Shown piece by piece: positions 15,102-22,458 of a stretch of DNA of 30,803 nt; position 1 is the stretch's first letter; each line of letters opens with the position of its first letter. Location of the stretch: IMG/VR virus record IMGVR_UViG_3300048837_000095, positions 1 through 30,803 of that record; one strand, written 5' to 3'. A program made the translations under genes and the position numbers. The notes under the pieces are model-generated. The model had not been told where the DNA came from. It ran no database searches and saw only the letters and a program-made list of their open reading frames with translations. The stretch is from a virus.

Positions 15102-15926
15102 ATGACGATGAAGATCACAATCGGTGCTGATCCTGAACTGTTCGTAACTCAGGACGGCAAGTTCCGGTCAGCGCACGGCCTGATCCCCGGCACCAAGGAT
15201 ACCCCTTTCAAGGTTGAGGGTGGCGCTGTTCAGGTAGATGGAATGGCACTGGAGTTCAACATTGATCCGGTGGACAATGCTGACGACTTCGTTCGCAACA
15301 TCAACGTGGTCATGGACCAGATGCGTGAAATGGTTCCCGGCTACGAGTTCGCCGTGGTCCCTTCGTGCAAGTTCAACGGCAACCACTTCCGGACACAACC
15401 CGAAGAAGCCAAGGAGCTAGGTTGCACTCCCGATTACAACGCTTACACGTTGAAGGAGAACCCGCGTCCCGACAACAAGACCACCATGCGGACTGCCTCT
15501 GGGCACATCCACATCGGCGGCTTCGAGACCGATGATCCGATGAGCGACGAACACATGATCCGTTGCGCTACGTTGGTCAAACAGCTCGACTGCTACCTTG
15601 GTCTGCCGTCTTTGCTGTGGGATCGTGACGTTACCCGTCGCAAGATGTATGGCGCTGCCGGTGCATTCCGACCGAAGCCTTATGGCGTTGAGTATCGTGT
15701 GTTGTCGAACGCATGGTTGCTGAACGAGAACCGTATGCGGTTCGTATTCGCTCAGACTGTTCGCGCCGTCAATGATTTGATCGGTGGCAACCGTCCTGTT
15801 GGCCTAATTGGCGACCAGCACCTTATCCAAGCGATCAACAGTTCGGATCGCGACAGCGCCGCATACTTTATCGAGAATTTCCTCAAGGGCGGGTCCGAGA
15901 TTTATCAGGAAGCCAAGGCACTTTAA
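15102..15926 (+). CDS. phiEco32-like COOH-NH2 ligase (type 2, glutamine synthetase fold)
   Basis: A 274-residue protein matching the amidoligase family first noted in phage phiEco32. The N-terminal GADPEL (8-13), ALEFNI (49-54), the histidine strand SGHIHIGGF (133-141) and GVEYRVLSNAW (195-205) are the expected metal- and ATP-binding elements of the glutamine-synthetase-like catalytic barrel. The reaction class is ATP-dependent joining of a carboxyl to an amine, often making peptide or isopeptide bonds. ATG 15102 follows AGGAG at spacing 8. It lies directly after the class II amidotransferase gene, the arrangement expected if ammonia or an amine is supplied to it. Confidence 0.93.
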   Translation: MTMKITIGADPELFVTQDGKFRSAHGLIPGTKDTPFKVEGGAVQVDGMALEFNIDPVDNADDFVRNINVVMDQMREMVPGYEFAVVPSCKFNGNHFRTQPEEAKELGCTPDYNAYTLKENPRPDNKTTMRTASGHIHIGGFETDDPMSDEHMIRCATLVKQLDCYLGLPSLLWDRDVTRRKMYGAAGAFRPKPYGVEYRVLSNAWLLNENRMRFVFAQTVRAVNDLIGGNRPVGLIGDQHLIQAINSSDRDSAAYFIENFLKGGSEIYQEAKAL

Positions 15927-15941
15927 TCGGAGGCGTTTATC

Positions 15942-16601
15942 ATGTCGCTCAAAGGAGATAAGTACGAGACGCAGGAAGAAGCCAATTTCCGTCTCAACAA
16001 AACCGTAGTGCTGTATAACGGCAAGCCCGTCTATATCACCCGTGTCAACATGCCCGAAGTCGAGGATAAGGAGGAGATCGCTAGGGTTTTCTTCGTTGAA
16101 TTGCCTTATGGTAAGATGATCGTCGATGGCGCGAAGGAGACCCGTAAGTATCTTTCTTCGCGTAAGTTCGATCTGGCCCCGTTTCGTATGGGCTATTTCA
16201 ACCACAACGGAGAGGCTATCTTTGCATCTCGCACCCCTGTCCGCCAGAATCAGCAGGGTTTGAACGCAAGGAATGTCACCTTTGTTGATGCTCGTGGTAA
16301 GCGGGCGGACAACATGAACTTCAACGAGATGATTAAGTCTCAAGGGTTTGTGGACATGGTGAATGGTGTGTTCCCTGATTTCACTGCGGCTGGGGAGATG
16401 CTTGGCAATAAGGACAATTCGTCGATTGCGGTGAGCCGTTCGTTCGCTTTCCATGTGGACCACGATCTTGAAGCCTTGCTGCTTCTGCACAAGGGTATCC
16501 GATGTGGTATTGCTTTGAAGGGCGACCGTGCATTGAAAGTTCCTCCGAAGTTCCACTTCCTTCGGGAAGAAATGGAACAGTGCCGTATCCCGCTGGCTTA
16601 A
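15942..16601 (+). CDS. Unknown protein between two amidoligase genes
   Basis: A 219-residue protein with GGAGG 9 bases before ATG 15942. The N-terminal half is beta-rich (NKTVVLYNGKPVYITRVN), the C-terminal half mixed. I recognise no domain. Short spacing on both sides (16 and 15 bases) places it firmly within the amidoligase operon, so it may be a substrate carrier or accessory subunit, as inference from position only. Confidence 0.85.
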   Translation: MSLKGDKYETQEEANFRLNKTVVLYNGKPVYITRVNMPEVEDKEEIARVFFVELPYGKMIVDGAKETRKYLSSRKFDLAPFRMGYFNHNGEAIFASRTPVRQNQQGLNARNVTFVDARGKRADNMNFNEMIKSQGFVDMVNGVFPDFTAAGEMLGNKDNSSIAVSRSFAFHVDHDLEALLLLHKGIRCGIALKGDRALKVPPKFHFLREEMEQCRIPLA

Positions 16602-16616
16602 GAATGAGAGGTTACT

Positions 16617-17816
16617 ATGACTAGGTTACAAGATTTCCTCAACTCCTCTGTGTCCAGTGTAGCCCCGATGGGCCGTCACCCCAAGCAGGGTGATTTGTTC
16701 GGCGTGGAGCTGGAATGTGAGGGCGTTAATGTCGGGTTCTACGGCATGAACGAGAAATTGCTCAAGGATTGGGCACCCCACAACGACGGCTCTCTGCGGG
16801 CCTACAAGGGTAATCCTCCTTGTGAATGGGTCTTCAACGGCCCTGTGAAGTACGAACAGGCGGTCGAACGTGTGAATAGCATCTTTGACTATTTCGACAA
16901 GCAGAAGACCAGGCTGGTCCAGTCCAACCGAACCTCCGTTCACGTTCACTTTAACATGAGTGACAAGAACGCTTACCAGCTTGTCAATATGTTCATCCTC
17001 TTCACCATTCTTGAAGACTTGATGGATCGTTATTGCGGTGAAGACCGTAATGGCAATCTGTTTTGTTTGTCCTCGCGCCATGCGGAAGAACAGGTTCGTT
17101 GGATGCAGGATGCTTGTTTCAAGAATTTCCGTTTCAACTACAACGAACAGAACCGTTACACGTCTTTCAATGTCGCTGCCATCAATAAGTTCGGCACGGT
17201 CGAGTTTCGTGGTATGCGTGGTCTGGACAATCGTGAAGACATTCTGGCTTGGCTGGATATTCTTAACGAGTTCACCGATTACGCTTGTTACAAGATGGAG
17301 AACCCGGTTACGTTGATTGAAGAAATCAGCATCAAGACTCCCATCGGTTTCATCAAGGAGGTATTCTCGAAGGAAAACTTCCTGCGTCTGACCAAGGGTA
17401 TCGACGAGAGCGACATTAACAATTCGATCTACGAAGGTCTGCGTCTTGTTCAGATGCTCTGCTACAAGATCGGCACCGAGTTCGATCAGGTGCGTCTTCG
17501 GGGTCGTGATTTCTGGGCTTCATTCAACAACGATGTTGAACCGGAGCCGGATATTGATCCGGGAGTTTTGCTGGGTCGCGCAGCGGCACCTCCCAAGCCC
17601 CGTGGTGGACGTGGTGGTCTTCGTATCGAACCAGTTTTGCGGCCTGATGCGGCTCGTGCACAGCTTCTCCGCAATGAAGCGCAAGCTTTGCAAATTAATG
17701 ATATGCTGAATGCTTTCCGTCAGGCTCCTGCCGGTTTGCGTGACGCACAGTGGGCGATTGCACCGCAACCACCTGCTCCCGAACCTCGTGAAGATGGAGA
17801 TGACGTTGGCTTTTAA
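16617..17816 (+). CDS. Amidoligase (glutamine synthetase fold)
   Basis: A 399-residue protein of the putative amidoligase family (PF12224 type). Visible signatures are FGVELECEG (28-36), HNDGSLR (55-61), CEWVF (69-73), RTSVHVHFN (105-113) and GTVEFRGMRG (193-202), which together form the glutamine-synthetase-like active site. Residues about 310-399 form a Pro/Ala/Arg-rich tail (PPKPRGGRGG and APQPPAPEP) that looks disordered and may bind a partner. It is distinct from the phiEco32-type ligase upstream, so two different ligases of this fold occur in one operon. ATG 16617 starts 15 bases after the previous gene. Confidence 0.93.
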   Translation: MTRLQDFLNSSVSSVAPMGRHPKQGDLFGVELECEGVNVGFYGMNEKLLKDWAPHNDGSLRAYKGNPPCEWVFNGPVKYEQAVERVNSIFDYFDKQKTRLVQSNRTSVHVHFNMSDKNAYQLVNMFILFTILEDLMDRYCGEDRNGNLFCLSSRHAEEQVRWMQDACFKNFRFNYNEQNRYTSFNVAAINKFGTVEFRGMRGLDNREDILAWLDILNEFTDYACYKMENPVTLIEEISIKTPIGFIKEVFSKENFLRLTKGIDESDINNSIYEGLRLVQMLCYKIGTEFDQVRLRGRDFWASFNNDVEPEPDIDPGVLLGRAAAPPKPRGGRGGLRIEPVLRPDAARAQLLRNEAQALQINDMLNAFRQAPAGLRDAQWAIAPQPPAPEPREDGDDVGF

Positions 17817-18549
17817 GGTTTACCCGTATAAGCAAGGAAGTGCTGGCGCTAAGGCGCTGGCCCTTGCTCTCGATGGAAAGGTGCTTAAGCATGTTGGTTC
17901 CAAATATCGACCTCGTGTTGGTGATGTTGTTGTTAATTGGGGTGCTGCTGTGGTTCCTCAATTCGCCCCCGCCACCACCCTCAACCGCGACGTAACCCGT
18001 GCACAGTGCAAGCTCGCCTCCTTCAAGGCGTTCGCTGAGGCTGGTGTCCGAGTCCCGCCCTTTGTCGAAACCAAGGAAGAAGCCGCGAAGCTCAACTTCC
18101 CCGTGGTATGTCGAACGAAGCTCCGGGGACACTCTGGAGACGGTATCGTCATCGCCAACAAACCGGACGAGTTGGTTGCCGCCCCGCTCTATACGCAATA
18201 CGTCAAAAAGAAGGACGAGTATCGGGTCCACGTATTCGGTGGTCGTGCCTTCTTCATCCAACGCAAGGCGCGTAAGCGTGAAGTCGAGAACCCGAACTGG
18301 CAAGTCCGTAACCTCGCTGGCGGTTTCATCTTTGCTGAGGTGGATCACGCCGAAGTTCCTGCCGATGTTCTTGACAGTGCTGTCAACAGCATCGCTGCTC
18401 TGGGTCTTGACTTCGGAGGCGTAGATGTAGTGTGGAACGACAAGGAAGGTAAGGCTTATTGCCTTGAGGTGAACACTGCCTGTGGTCTTGAGAACCGCTC
18501 TGCGGAAAAGTACCGAGAGGTTTTACAGAATTACATTGACAATGTGTAG
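17800..18549 (+). CDS. ATP-grasp ligase (RimK-like)
   Basis: A 249-residue ATP-grasp protein. PVVCRTKLRGHSGDGI (101-116) gives the ATP-binding lysine and glycine-rich loop; YTQYVKKKDEYRVHVF (131-146) is the hinge and strand; GLDFGGVDVVW (202-212) and CLEVNTACGL (221-230) give the magnesium-binding acid and Asn. Members form amide bonds through acyl-phosphates, often adding amino acids to peptides. The exact start is uncertain: ATG 17800 (GAAG upstream) overlaps the amidoligase by 17 bases; ATG 17794 and TTG 17806 (GGAG upstream) are alternatives. Its last about 20 codons have a diverged second copy beyond the HNH gene. Confidence 0.92.
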   Translation: MTLAFKVYPYKQGSAGAKALALALDGKVLKHVGSKYRPRVGDVVVNWGAAVVPQFAPATTLNRDVTRAQCKLASFKAFAEAGVRVPPFVETKEEAAKLNFPVVCRTKLRGHSGDGIVIANKPDELVAAPLYTQYVKKKDEYRVHVFGGRAFFIQRKARKREVENPNWQVRNLAGGFIFAEVDHAEVPADVLDSAVNSIAALGLDFGGVDVVWNDKEGKAYCLEVNTACGLENRSAEKYREVLQNYIDNV

Positions 18550-18564
18550 TGTTTATGATATAAT
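18536..18564 (+). promoter_or_regulatory. Promoter for the HNH gene, inside the ATP-grasp 3' end
   Basis: TTGACA (18536-18541), 17-base spacer, TATAAT (18559-18564): exact consensus boxes. The -35 box lies within the last codons of the ATP-grasp gene, so it may have arrived with the HNH cassette. Confidence 0.82.
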
Positions 18565-18589
18565 GTAGGTACAAAGGAGAGACTTACAT

Positions 18590-18991
18590 ATGTCTAATAC
18601 TACAGCAGAACGATGGGAACGGTGGTCTAAACGCAACCCTGAGAAGGCAAATCAAAGGATGAGAGACTGGCGACGCCGTAACCCTAAATACATGCTTCGT
18701 CATTCAGCAGAGCGCAGGGCCAAGGCGAAAGGAATTGAGTTTGCTCTTACTCTTGATGATATTCCTGATATCCCTGATCGCTGTCCTATTACTGGGATTA
18801 TTCTTAGCCCCCGTAATGACGGCAGGCGTGGTCCTTGCGACAGTAGCCCCAGTCTCGACCGCATACAGAGTGAGTTTGGGTATATCCCCGGAAACGTCCG
18901 GGTCATTTCTCACCGAGGAAACCGGTGGAAAGGAGAAATGACCCGTGATGAAGTCCAACGAGTCCTCGACTATATCGACGGAAAAATTTAA
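18590..18991 (+). CDS. HNH homing-type endonuclease
   Basis: A 133-residue protein of the small free-standing HNH group common in phages. A basic Trp/Arg-rich N-terminal region (RNPEKANQRMRDWRRRNP) precedes CPITGI (about 65-70), SLDRIQSEFGYIPGNVRVIS (about 90-109) and a closing HRGNRWKG: the His, Asn and metal-site layout of the family. It would nick or cut DNA at a specific site and promote spread of its own gene. AAGGAG lies upstream, and it has its own promoter. It sits between the ATP-grasp gene and a second, diverged copy of that gene's 3' end, direct evidence of insertion. Confidence 0.9.
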   Translation: MSNTTAERWERWSKRNPEKANQRMRDWRRRNPKYMLRHSAERRAKAKGIEFALTLDDIPDIPDRCPITGIILSPRNDGRRGPCDSSPSLDRIQSEFGYIPGNVRVISHRGNRWKGEMTRDEVQRVLDYIDGKI

Positions 18992-19256
18992 CACACAGCT
19001 TGCGGCCTCGAAGACCGAACCGCAGAAAGATACCAGCAAGCGATTACTAATCCTATCGAGGGTTAAGGACGAAGAGTTCCGCAGACAGCTTGAGATTAAC
19101 GATAGCTGGACTGCTGGCCTCACCTTCACTGGCGACGAAGAAGTAAAAGCCAAGCAAGAGTTAGCTTGGTTGCAATCCAAGAACATCATCAGAGAATACA
19201 TGCTTGTTGCAATCATCGACAGGTATGGAGACCTTGATGATGAAATCCCATTCTAA
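18945..19256 (+). CDS. Small acidic protein ending in an SSB-like tip
   Basis: A 103-residue frame from GTG 18945 (GGAG at spacing 9; ATG 18948 is the alternative), overlapping the HNH gene. The first about 35 residues are read through the HNH end and the ATP-grasp remnant in another frame, so are probably accretion; the conserved-looking part is residues 38-103. The C-terminus is DLDDEIPF, close to the DDDIPF tip by which bacterial SSB recruits partner proteins. Function unknown. The original start may have been lost when the HNH cassette inserted. Confidence 0.65.
   Translation: MMKSNESSTISTEKFNTQLAASKTEPQKDTSKRLLILSRVKDEEFRRQLEINDSWTAGLTFTGDEEVKAKQELAWLQSKNIIREYMLVAIIDRYGDLDDEIPF
18995..19066 (+). 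pseudogene. Second copy of the ATP-grasp gene's 3' end
   Basis: Reading from ACA 18995 to TAA 19066 gives TACGLEDRTAERYQQAITN plus PIEG, aligning with TACGLENRSAEKYREVLQN at residues 226-244 of the intact protein. Eleven of 19 positions are identical and most others conservative; DNA differences fall largely at third codon positions. It has no start and overlaps another gene in a different frame. It is best read as the original end of the ATP-grasp gene, displaced when the HNH cassette arrived with a related replacement end. Confidence 0.85.
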
Positions 19257-19269
19257 CAGGAGAATATCA

Positions 19270-19485
19270 ATGTTCAGTATCTCATTTCGCATTCTGGTTG
19301 GTTCCATTCACGGCTCCAACATCTACGTCAACGGTTGCGCATGGTCGGATACCTATTTGAAGAAGGGCACCATCATTGAAGTTCGTAGCAATGGTTTGTC
19401 CGATGCTATTGCGGAAGTTGCAACTGTGATTGAAAGCAGCAGCACTCAGCGTCAGCCCAACTCGTATCAGTGGGAGATCGTGTGA
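19270..19485 (+). CDS. Small protein of 71 residues, unknown
   Basis: ATG 19270 follows AGGAG at spacing 8; a longer frame starting at 19204 would overlap the previous gene and is unlikely. The product begins MFSISFRILVGSIHGSNIYV and appears beta-rich, without motifs I recognise. A GGGAG before its stop serves the tiny membrane-protein gene that follows directly. Confidence 0.72.
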   Translation: MFSISFRILVGSIHGSNIYVNGCAWSDTYLKKGTIIEVRSNGLSDAIAEVATVIESSSTQRQPNSYQWEIV

Positions 19486-19578
19486 TTGGTAACGGTCTGG
19501 TTTAAGACCGCCATCTTCGTGCTAGTGGTTTCAGCTTTGGCTGCCGTCATCAACCGGAAACAAGGGCGACGAAAATAA
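19486..19578 (+). CDS. Thirty-residue single-span membrane protein
   Basis: TTG 19486 immediately follows the previous TGA, with GGGAG 9 bases upstream. The product has a hydrophobic stretch FKTAIFVLVVSALAAVI followed by a strongly basic tail NRKQGRRK, the pattern of a one-span membrane peptide with its tail inside. Possible roles include lysis control or inhibition of a host membrane process; sequence does not decide. Short length keeps confidence moderate. Confidence 0.5.
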   Translation: MVTVWFKTAIFVLVVSALAAVINRKQGRRK

Positions 19579-19581
19579 TGC

Positions 19582-19609
19582 TTGACAAATCCGTCAAGCG
19601 TGGTATAAT
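19582..19609 (+). promoter_or_regulatory. Promoter with an overlapping palindrome
   Basis: TTGACA (19582-19587), a 16-base spacer, then TATAAT (19604-19609). A 7-bp inverted repeat, GCTTGAC (19580-19586) with GTCAAGC (19593-19599), covers the -35 box and looks like an operator. It drives the gene at 19666 and probably those after it. Confidence 0.8.
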
Positions 19610-19665
19610 ATCTTTGTAGGATCAGGGGTAAAACCCTCCCCAGAGATAGGACCAAGGAGACAAGA

Positions 19666-19935
19666 ATGAGATGCCATATCTGTGATAAGGCTTTAAGCGA
19701 AGCTGAAATCCAATACATCCCTCAGACCAAAGAGTTTGATTGTTGTTCCACCTGCCTTGAGGTAGCGATGGACGCAGCTTACTGTGATGGTTTCGTGAAG
19801 GAAGACCCGCTCGACGATCCTGAACTCGAAGAGCAGTTCGGCAACGGGGCAGCCGAGATACTCGACCCTGACACCTATCGTTCTACCTTCGATCACAGTG
19901 ACTACGGGGATGGAGATGACTATGATTATCCCTAA
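19666..19935 (+). CDS. Small zinc-binding acidic protein
   Basis: An 89-residue protein with CHIC (Cys 3 and 6) and CCSTC (about 26-30), a likely zinc ribbon, then a very acidic C-terminal half ending in an Asp/Tyr-rich stretch (HSDYGDGDDYDYP). ATG 19666 follows AAGGAG at spacing 8. Acidic DNA-mimic or regulator roles are possible; no family is recognised. It is the first gene after a strong promoter and overlaps the next gene. Confidence 0.78.
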   Translation: MRCHICDKALSEAEIQYIPQTKEFDCCSTCLEVAMDAAYCDGFVKEDPLDDPELEEQFGNGAAEILDPDTYRSTFDHSDYGDGDDYDYP

Positions 19936-20149
19936 CAGGTGGGTTGTTGAAATCTGGACGCCATCGGCGAGGATCGCTGCCACCTATGAAGGCATGGATG
20001 TAACTGCGTTTGACGATCCTCGTGAAGCGTTAGCCTTCGCTAAGAAAGAAACTAAGGGCGGCTATTCAAGTGCTACTATCCGACCTGATACTCAGGAGTG
20101 GGAGACGTGGGAGTTTGAAAAAGCCCTTGAGTCTGGAGAAATTACATGA
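19922..20149 (+). CDS. Small protein of 75 residues, unknown
   Basis: Starts most likely at ATG 19922 (GGAG at spacing 6), overlapping the previous stop; in-frame ATGs at 19910 and 19916 are alternatives. The product (MIIPNRWVVEIWTPSARIAA onward) has a strand-helix-strand look and a C-terminal acidic helix. No function is recognised. Its end overlaps the next start by 4 bases (ATGA), so the group is an operon. Confidence 0.72.
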   Translation: MIIPNRWVVEIWTPSARIAATYEGMDVTAFDDPREALAFAKKETKGGYSSATIRPDTQEWETWEFEKALESGEIT

Positions 20150-20370
20150 GTATATTTAAGTGGTTGTTTCCTGATCCAACCCCGGACGAAGCCCTCATAA
20201 CGGAACTTCGATCCCATGTTGAAGCCGTGCAGCGGCTAAGCAAGAAGGCTAAGTCGCGGGGCATAACCGTGTGGTTACACCATGATGGATATAAGGGTGG
20301 AATTTTCACCCCGTACACCCTCACCTTCCGTGAAGCATACAGGACACGGACAGACTACATTAAGGCTTGA
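20146..20370 (+). CDS. Small basic protein of 74 residues, unknown
   Basis: ATG 20146 has GGAG 8 bases upstream and overlaps the preceding stop. The sequence begins MSIFKWLFPDPTPDEALITE, with an amphipathic helix around residues 18-40. No membrane segment or known motif. The last codons overlap the -35 box of the next promoter. Confidence 0.7.
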   Translation: MSIFKWLFPDPTPDEALITELRSHVEAVQRLSKKAKSRGITVWLHHDGYKGGIFTPYTLTFREAYRTRTDYIKA

Positions 20371-20395
20371 CAAATGCCGTAGAGTTGTGTAATAT
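20367..20395 (+). promoter_or_regulatory. Promoter for the replication genes
   Basis: TTGACA (20367-20372), 17-base spacer, TAATAT (20390-20395). The sequence around the -35, GCTTGACAAATGCCGT, resembles that at 19580, suggesting co-regulated promoters. It lies just upstream of the nucleotidyltransferase-like, primase-helicase and polymerase genes. Confidence 0.78.
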
Positions 20396-20419
20396 AGGTA
20401 TATAAGGAGGAACGGAATT

Positions 20420-20827
20420 ATGCAGTTTCAAGATTGTGTTCTGAAAAGTCATCCAACCGGCAGTCGTTACATCTGCAACCCCGACCCTACGGACACAGAT
20501 AATGACACTGTTTTTCTGGTTAATGGTTATCACGATTGGGTTTCCATTCTATTGAATGACGGCTGGGAAGACTGCGGTAAGCAATATGAAGGACATGATG
20601 CCGAGTTTCGAGCCTTCCGTAAAGGGGAAGAAAACTATATCGTGACTGAGGATATTCAGTTTTATCTTTCATATCTGAAAGCAACAGAAGGAGCAAAAGC
20701 TCTTAACCTGTTGAACAAGGAAGATCGCATAAAGCTGTTTCAGGCTATCAGTTGCACCACTCTTAACGGGCTTCATAACCCTATGACCGCACATGACATA
20801 CATGCTATTGAGGCTATTCCGTTTTGA
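20420..20827 (+). CDS. Possible nucleotidyltransferase-fold protein
   Basis: A 135-residue protein. GSRYICNPDPTDTDNDTVFL (14-33) resembles the nucleotidyltransferase-fold signature: Gly-Ser, then two acids separated by one residue. A conserved-looking C-terminal part follows (FYLSYLKATEGAKALNLLNK). Similar proteins occur near replication genes in T7-like phages, as far as I recall. ATG 20420 follows AAGGAGG. It ends in EAIPF, partly like an SSB tip, and its stop overlaps the primase-helicase start. Confidence 0.6.
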   Translation: MQFQDCVLKSHPTGSRYICNPDPTDTDNDTVFLVNGYHDWVSILLNDGWEDCGKQYEGHDAEFRAFRKGEENYIVTEDIQFYLSYLKATEGAKALNLLNKEDRIKLFQAISCTTLNGLHNPMTAHDIHAIEAIPF

Positions 20828-22449
20828 GTAAGTTCATTCGACACGAGGGTTGCCCCAAGTGCGGTTCTTCCGACGGGCTGGCAATTTACGAAGACAACAA
20901 ACATTGCTTTGTTTGTGGTTATCACGAAGGAGAAGGTAACATTTCTGACAAACACGAAATCCGACACGCCGCCGACCGAGACCTTACCCCTGTTCCTGTT
21001 CAAGACCAGATCGCAATCAAGGATCGTGGCATCAGTGCAGGTGCGGTCAACAAATACAAGGTCACTGTAAACACTAACCCGGAAAGCCAAGTAGGCCATG
21101 TCTATCCCTATTTCGATGCTAACGGAGCACACGTTGCAAACAAGGTTCGCCGTAAGGGTGAGAAAGCTTTCTTCTGGGAAGGTGACGTTGCAGCAGGGAC
21201 GCTCTTCGGTCAGCAATTGTTCCCTGCTGGCGGAAAAGCTATTACGATTGTTGAAGGAGAGTGTGACGCACTCGCAGGGTTCCAGCTTACTGGAAGTAAG
21301 TATCCTTGTGTATCGGTCAAATCAGCAAGTGAAGCTAAACGTAATTGTGTAGATAACTTCGAGTATCTCGACAGCTTCGAGAAGATTGTTATCTGCATGG
21401 ATAACGACGAGCCGGGTCAGAAGGCAGCAGGCCAGATCGCTCAGCTCTTTGCACCGGGTAAGGCACACATTCTTAAGCTGGAAAAGGCTAAAGACCCTAA
21501 CGATTATCTTGTTAAGGGTATGGAGAAGGACTACATCAACGAGTGGTTCCGTGCTCCGGCCTACATGCCTGATGGTCTGCGTCTTGGCTCTGACAAGGGG
21601 CTTCTGGACGAGATCATCAACTACAAGGAACCAGAGTGCATTCCGTATCCGTGGGCTGGTCTGAACAACAAGCTCTATGGCATCCGTCTTTCAGAACTTA
21701 CCTTGTTCACTGCTGACACTGGCATTGGCAAGACTACGTTTATGAAAGAGATTGAGTATGCTTTGCTGCAAAGCGAAGACCTCAAGGAGCGTGGTTACGG
21801 TGTGGGCTTTCTTCACCTTGAAGAACCTAAGCGTGAAACCCTGCTAGGTATGCTCTCGATCCACCACAACAAGCCCTATCACCTTCCCGACACTCCAAAA
21901 AGTCCTGAGGATTTGACGCGGGCTTACAAGGAAGTGCTGGATAACAAGCGTGTCGTGGTGTATGACCACTTCGGATCGAATGAGATTGACACTATTCTCG
22001 CTAAGATCAGGCACATGGTTGCTCTCGGCTGTCGTTACATTGTTCTCGACCACCTCAGCATCATCGTGTCCGACCAGAGTGGAGACGAACGTAAGCAGCT
22101 TGACGAGATCAGCACCAAGCTTAAGAGCTTGACGATGAACCTCCAGATTGCTGTTGTTGCAGTCATTCACATCAATCGTCAAGGACAGGTCCGTGGCTCT
22201 GCTGGTCCTGAACAGGTCAGCAACAACGTCATTCGTTTGACGCGTGACAAGAAGGAAGTAGATGATTGGCGTAGGAACGTCACACAGATGGACGTTGAGA
22301 AGTGTCGTCTGAGTGGTCGAACAGGTCCGGCTTGCTGGATTTTCTACGATAATGAAACTGGTCGTCTTGTTGAGCTGACTCCTGACCTTGTTAAGAGGTT
22401 TCAGGAAGGCGGCTCAATAGCAGGCGGAGAGTTTGAAGCATACAGTTAA
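20824..22449 (+). CDS. DNA primase-helicase, T7 gp4-like
   Basis: A 541-residue bifunctional protein that primes and unwinds DNA at the fork. The N-terminal zinc domain has Cys10, Cys13, Cys28 and Cys31 (CPKCGSSDG and CFVC). The TOPRIM primase core has VEGECDAL (143-150) and CMDNDEPG (191-198). The RecA-like helicase has Walker A ADTGIGKTT (297-305), HLEEPKRET (331-339), Walker B YIVLDH (405-410) and a later VIHINRQGQVRG arginine-finger region. The start is TTG at 20824, overlapping the preceding TGA; no later start would keep the zinc domain. Confidence 0.96.
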   Translation: MSKFIRHEGCPKCGSSDGLAIYEDNKHCFVCGYHEGEGNISDKHEIRHAADRDLTPVPVQDQIAIKDRGISAGAVNKYKVTVNTNPESQVGHVYPYFDANGAHVANKVRRKGEKAFFWEGDVAAGTLFGQQLFPAGGKAITIVEGECDALAGFQLTGSKYPCVSVKSASEAKRNCVDNFEYLDSFEKIVICMDNDEPGQKAAGQIAQLFAPGKAHILKLEKAKDPNDYLVKGMEKDYINEWFRAPAYMPDGLRLGSDKGLLDEIINYKEPECIPYPWAGLNNKLYGIRLSELTLFTADTGIGKTTFMKEIEYALLQSEDLKERGYGVGFLHLEEPKRETLLGMLSIHHNKPYHLPDTPKSPEDLTRAYKEVLDNKRVVVYDHFGSNEIDTILAKIRHMVALGCRYIVLDHLSIIVSDQSGDERKQLDEISTKLKSLTMNLQIAVVAVIHINRQGQVRGSAGPEQVSNNVIRLTRDKKEVDDWRRNVTQMDVEKCRLSGRTGPACWIFYDNETGRLVELTPDLVKRFQEGGSIAGGEFEAYS

Positions 22450-22458
22450 GGAAACCAT

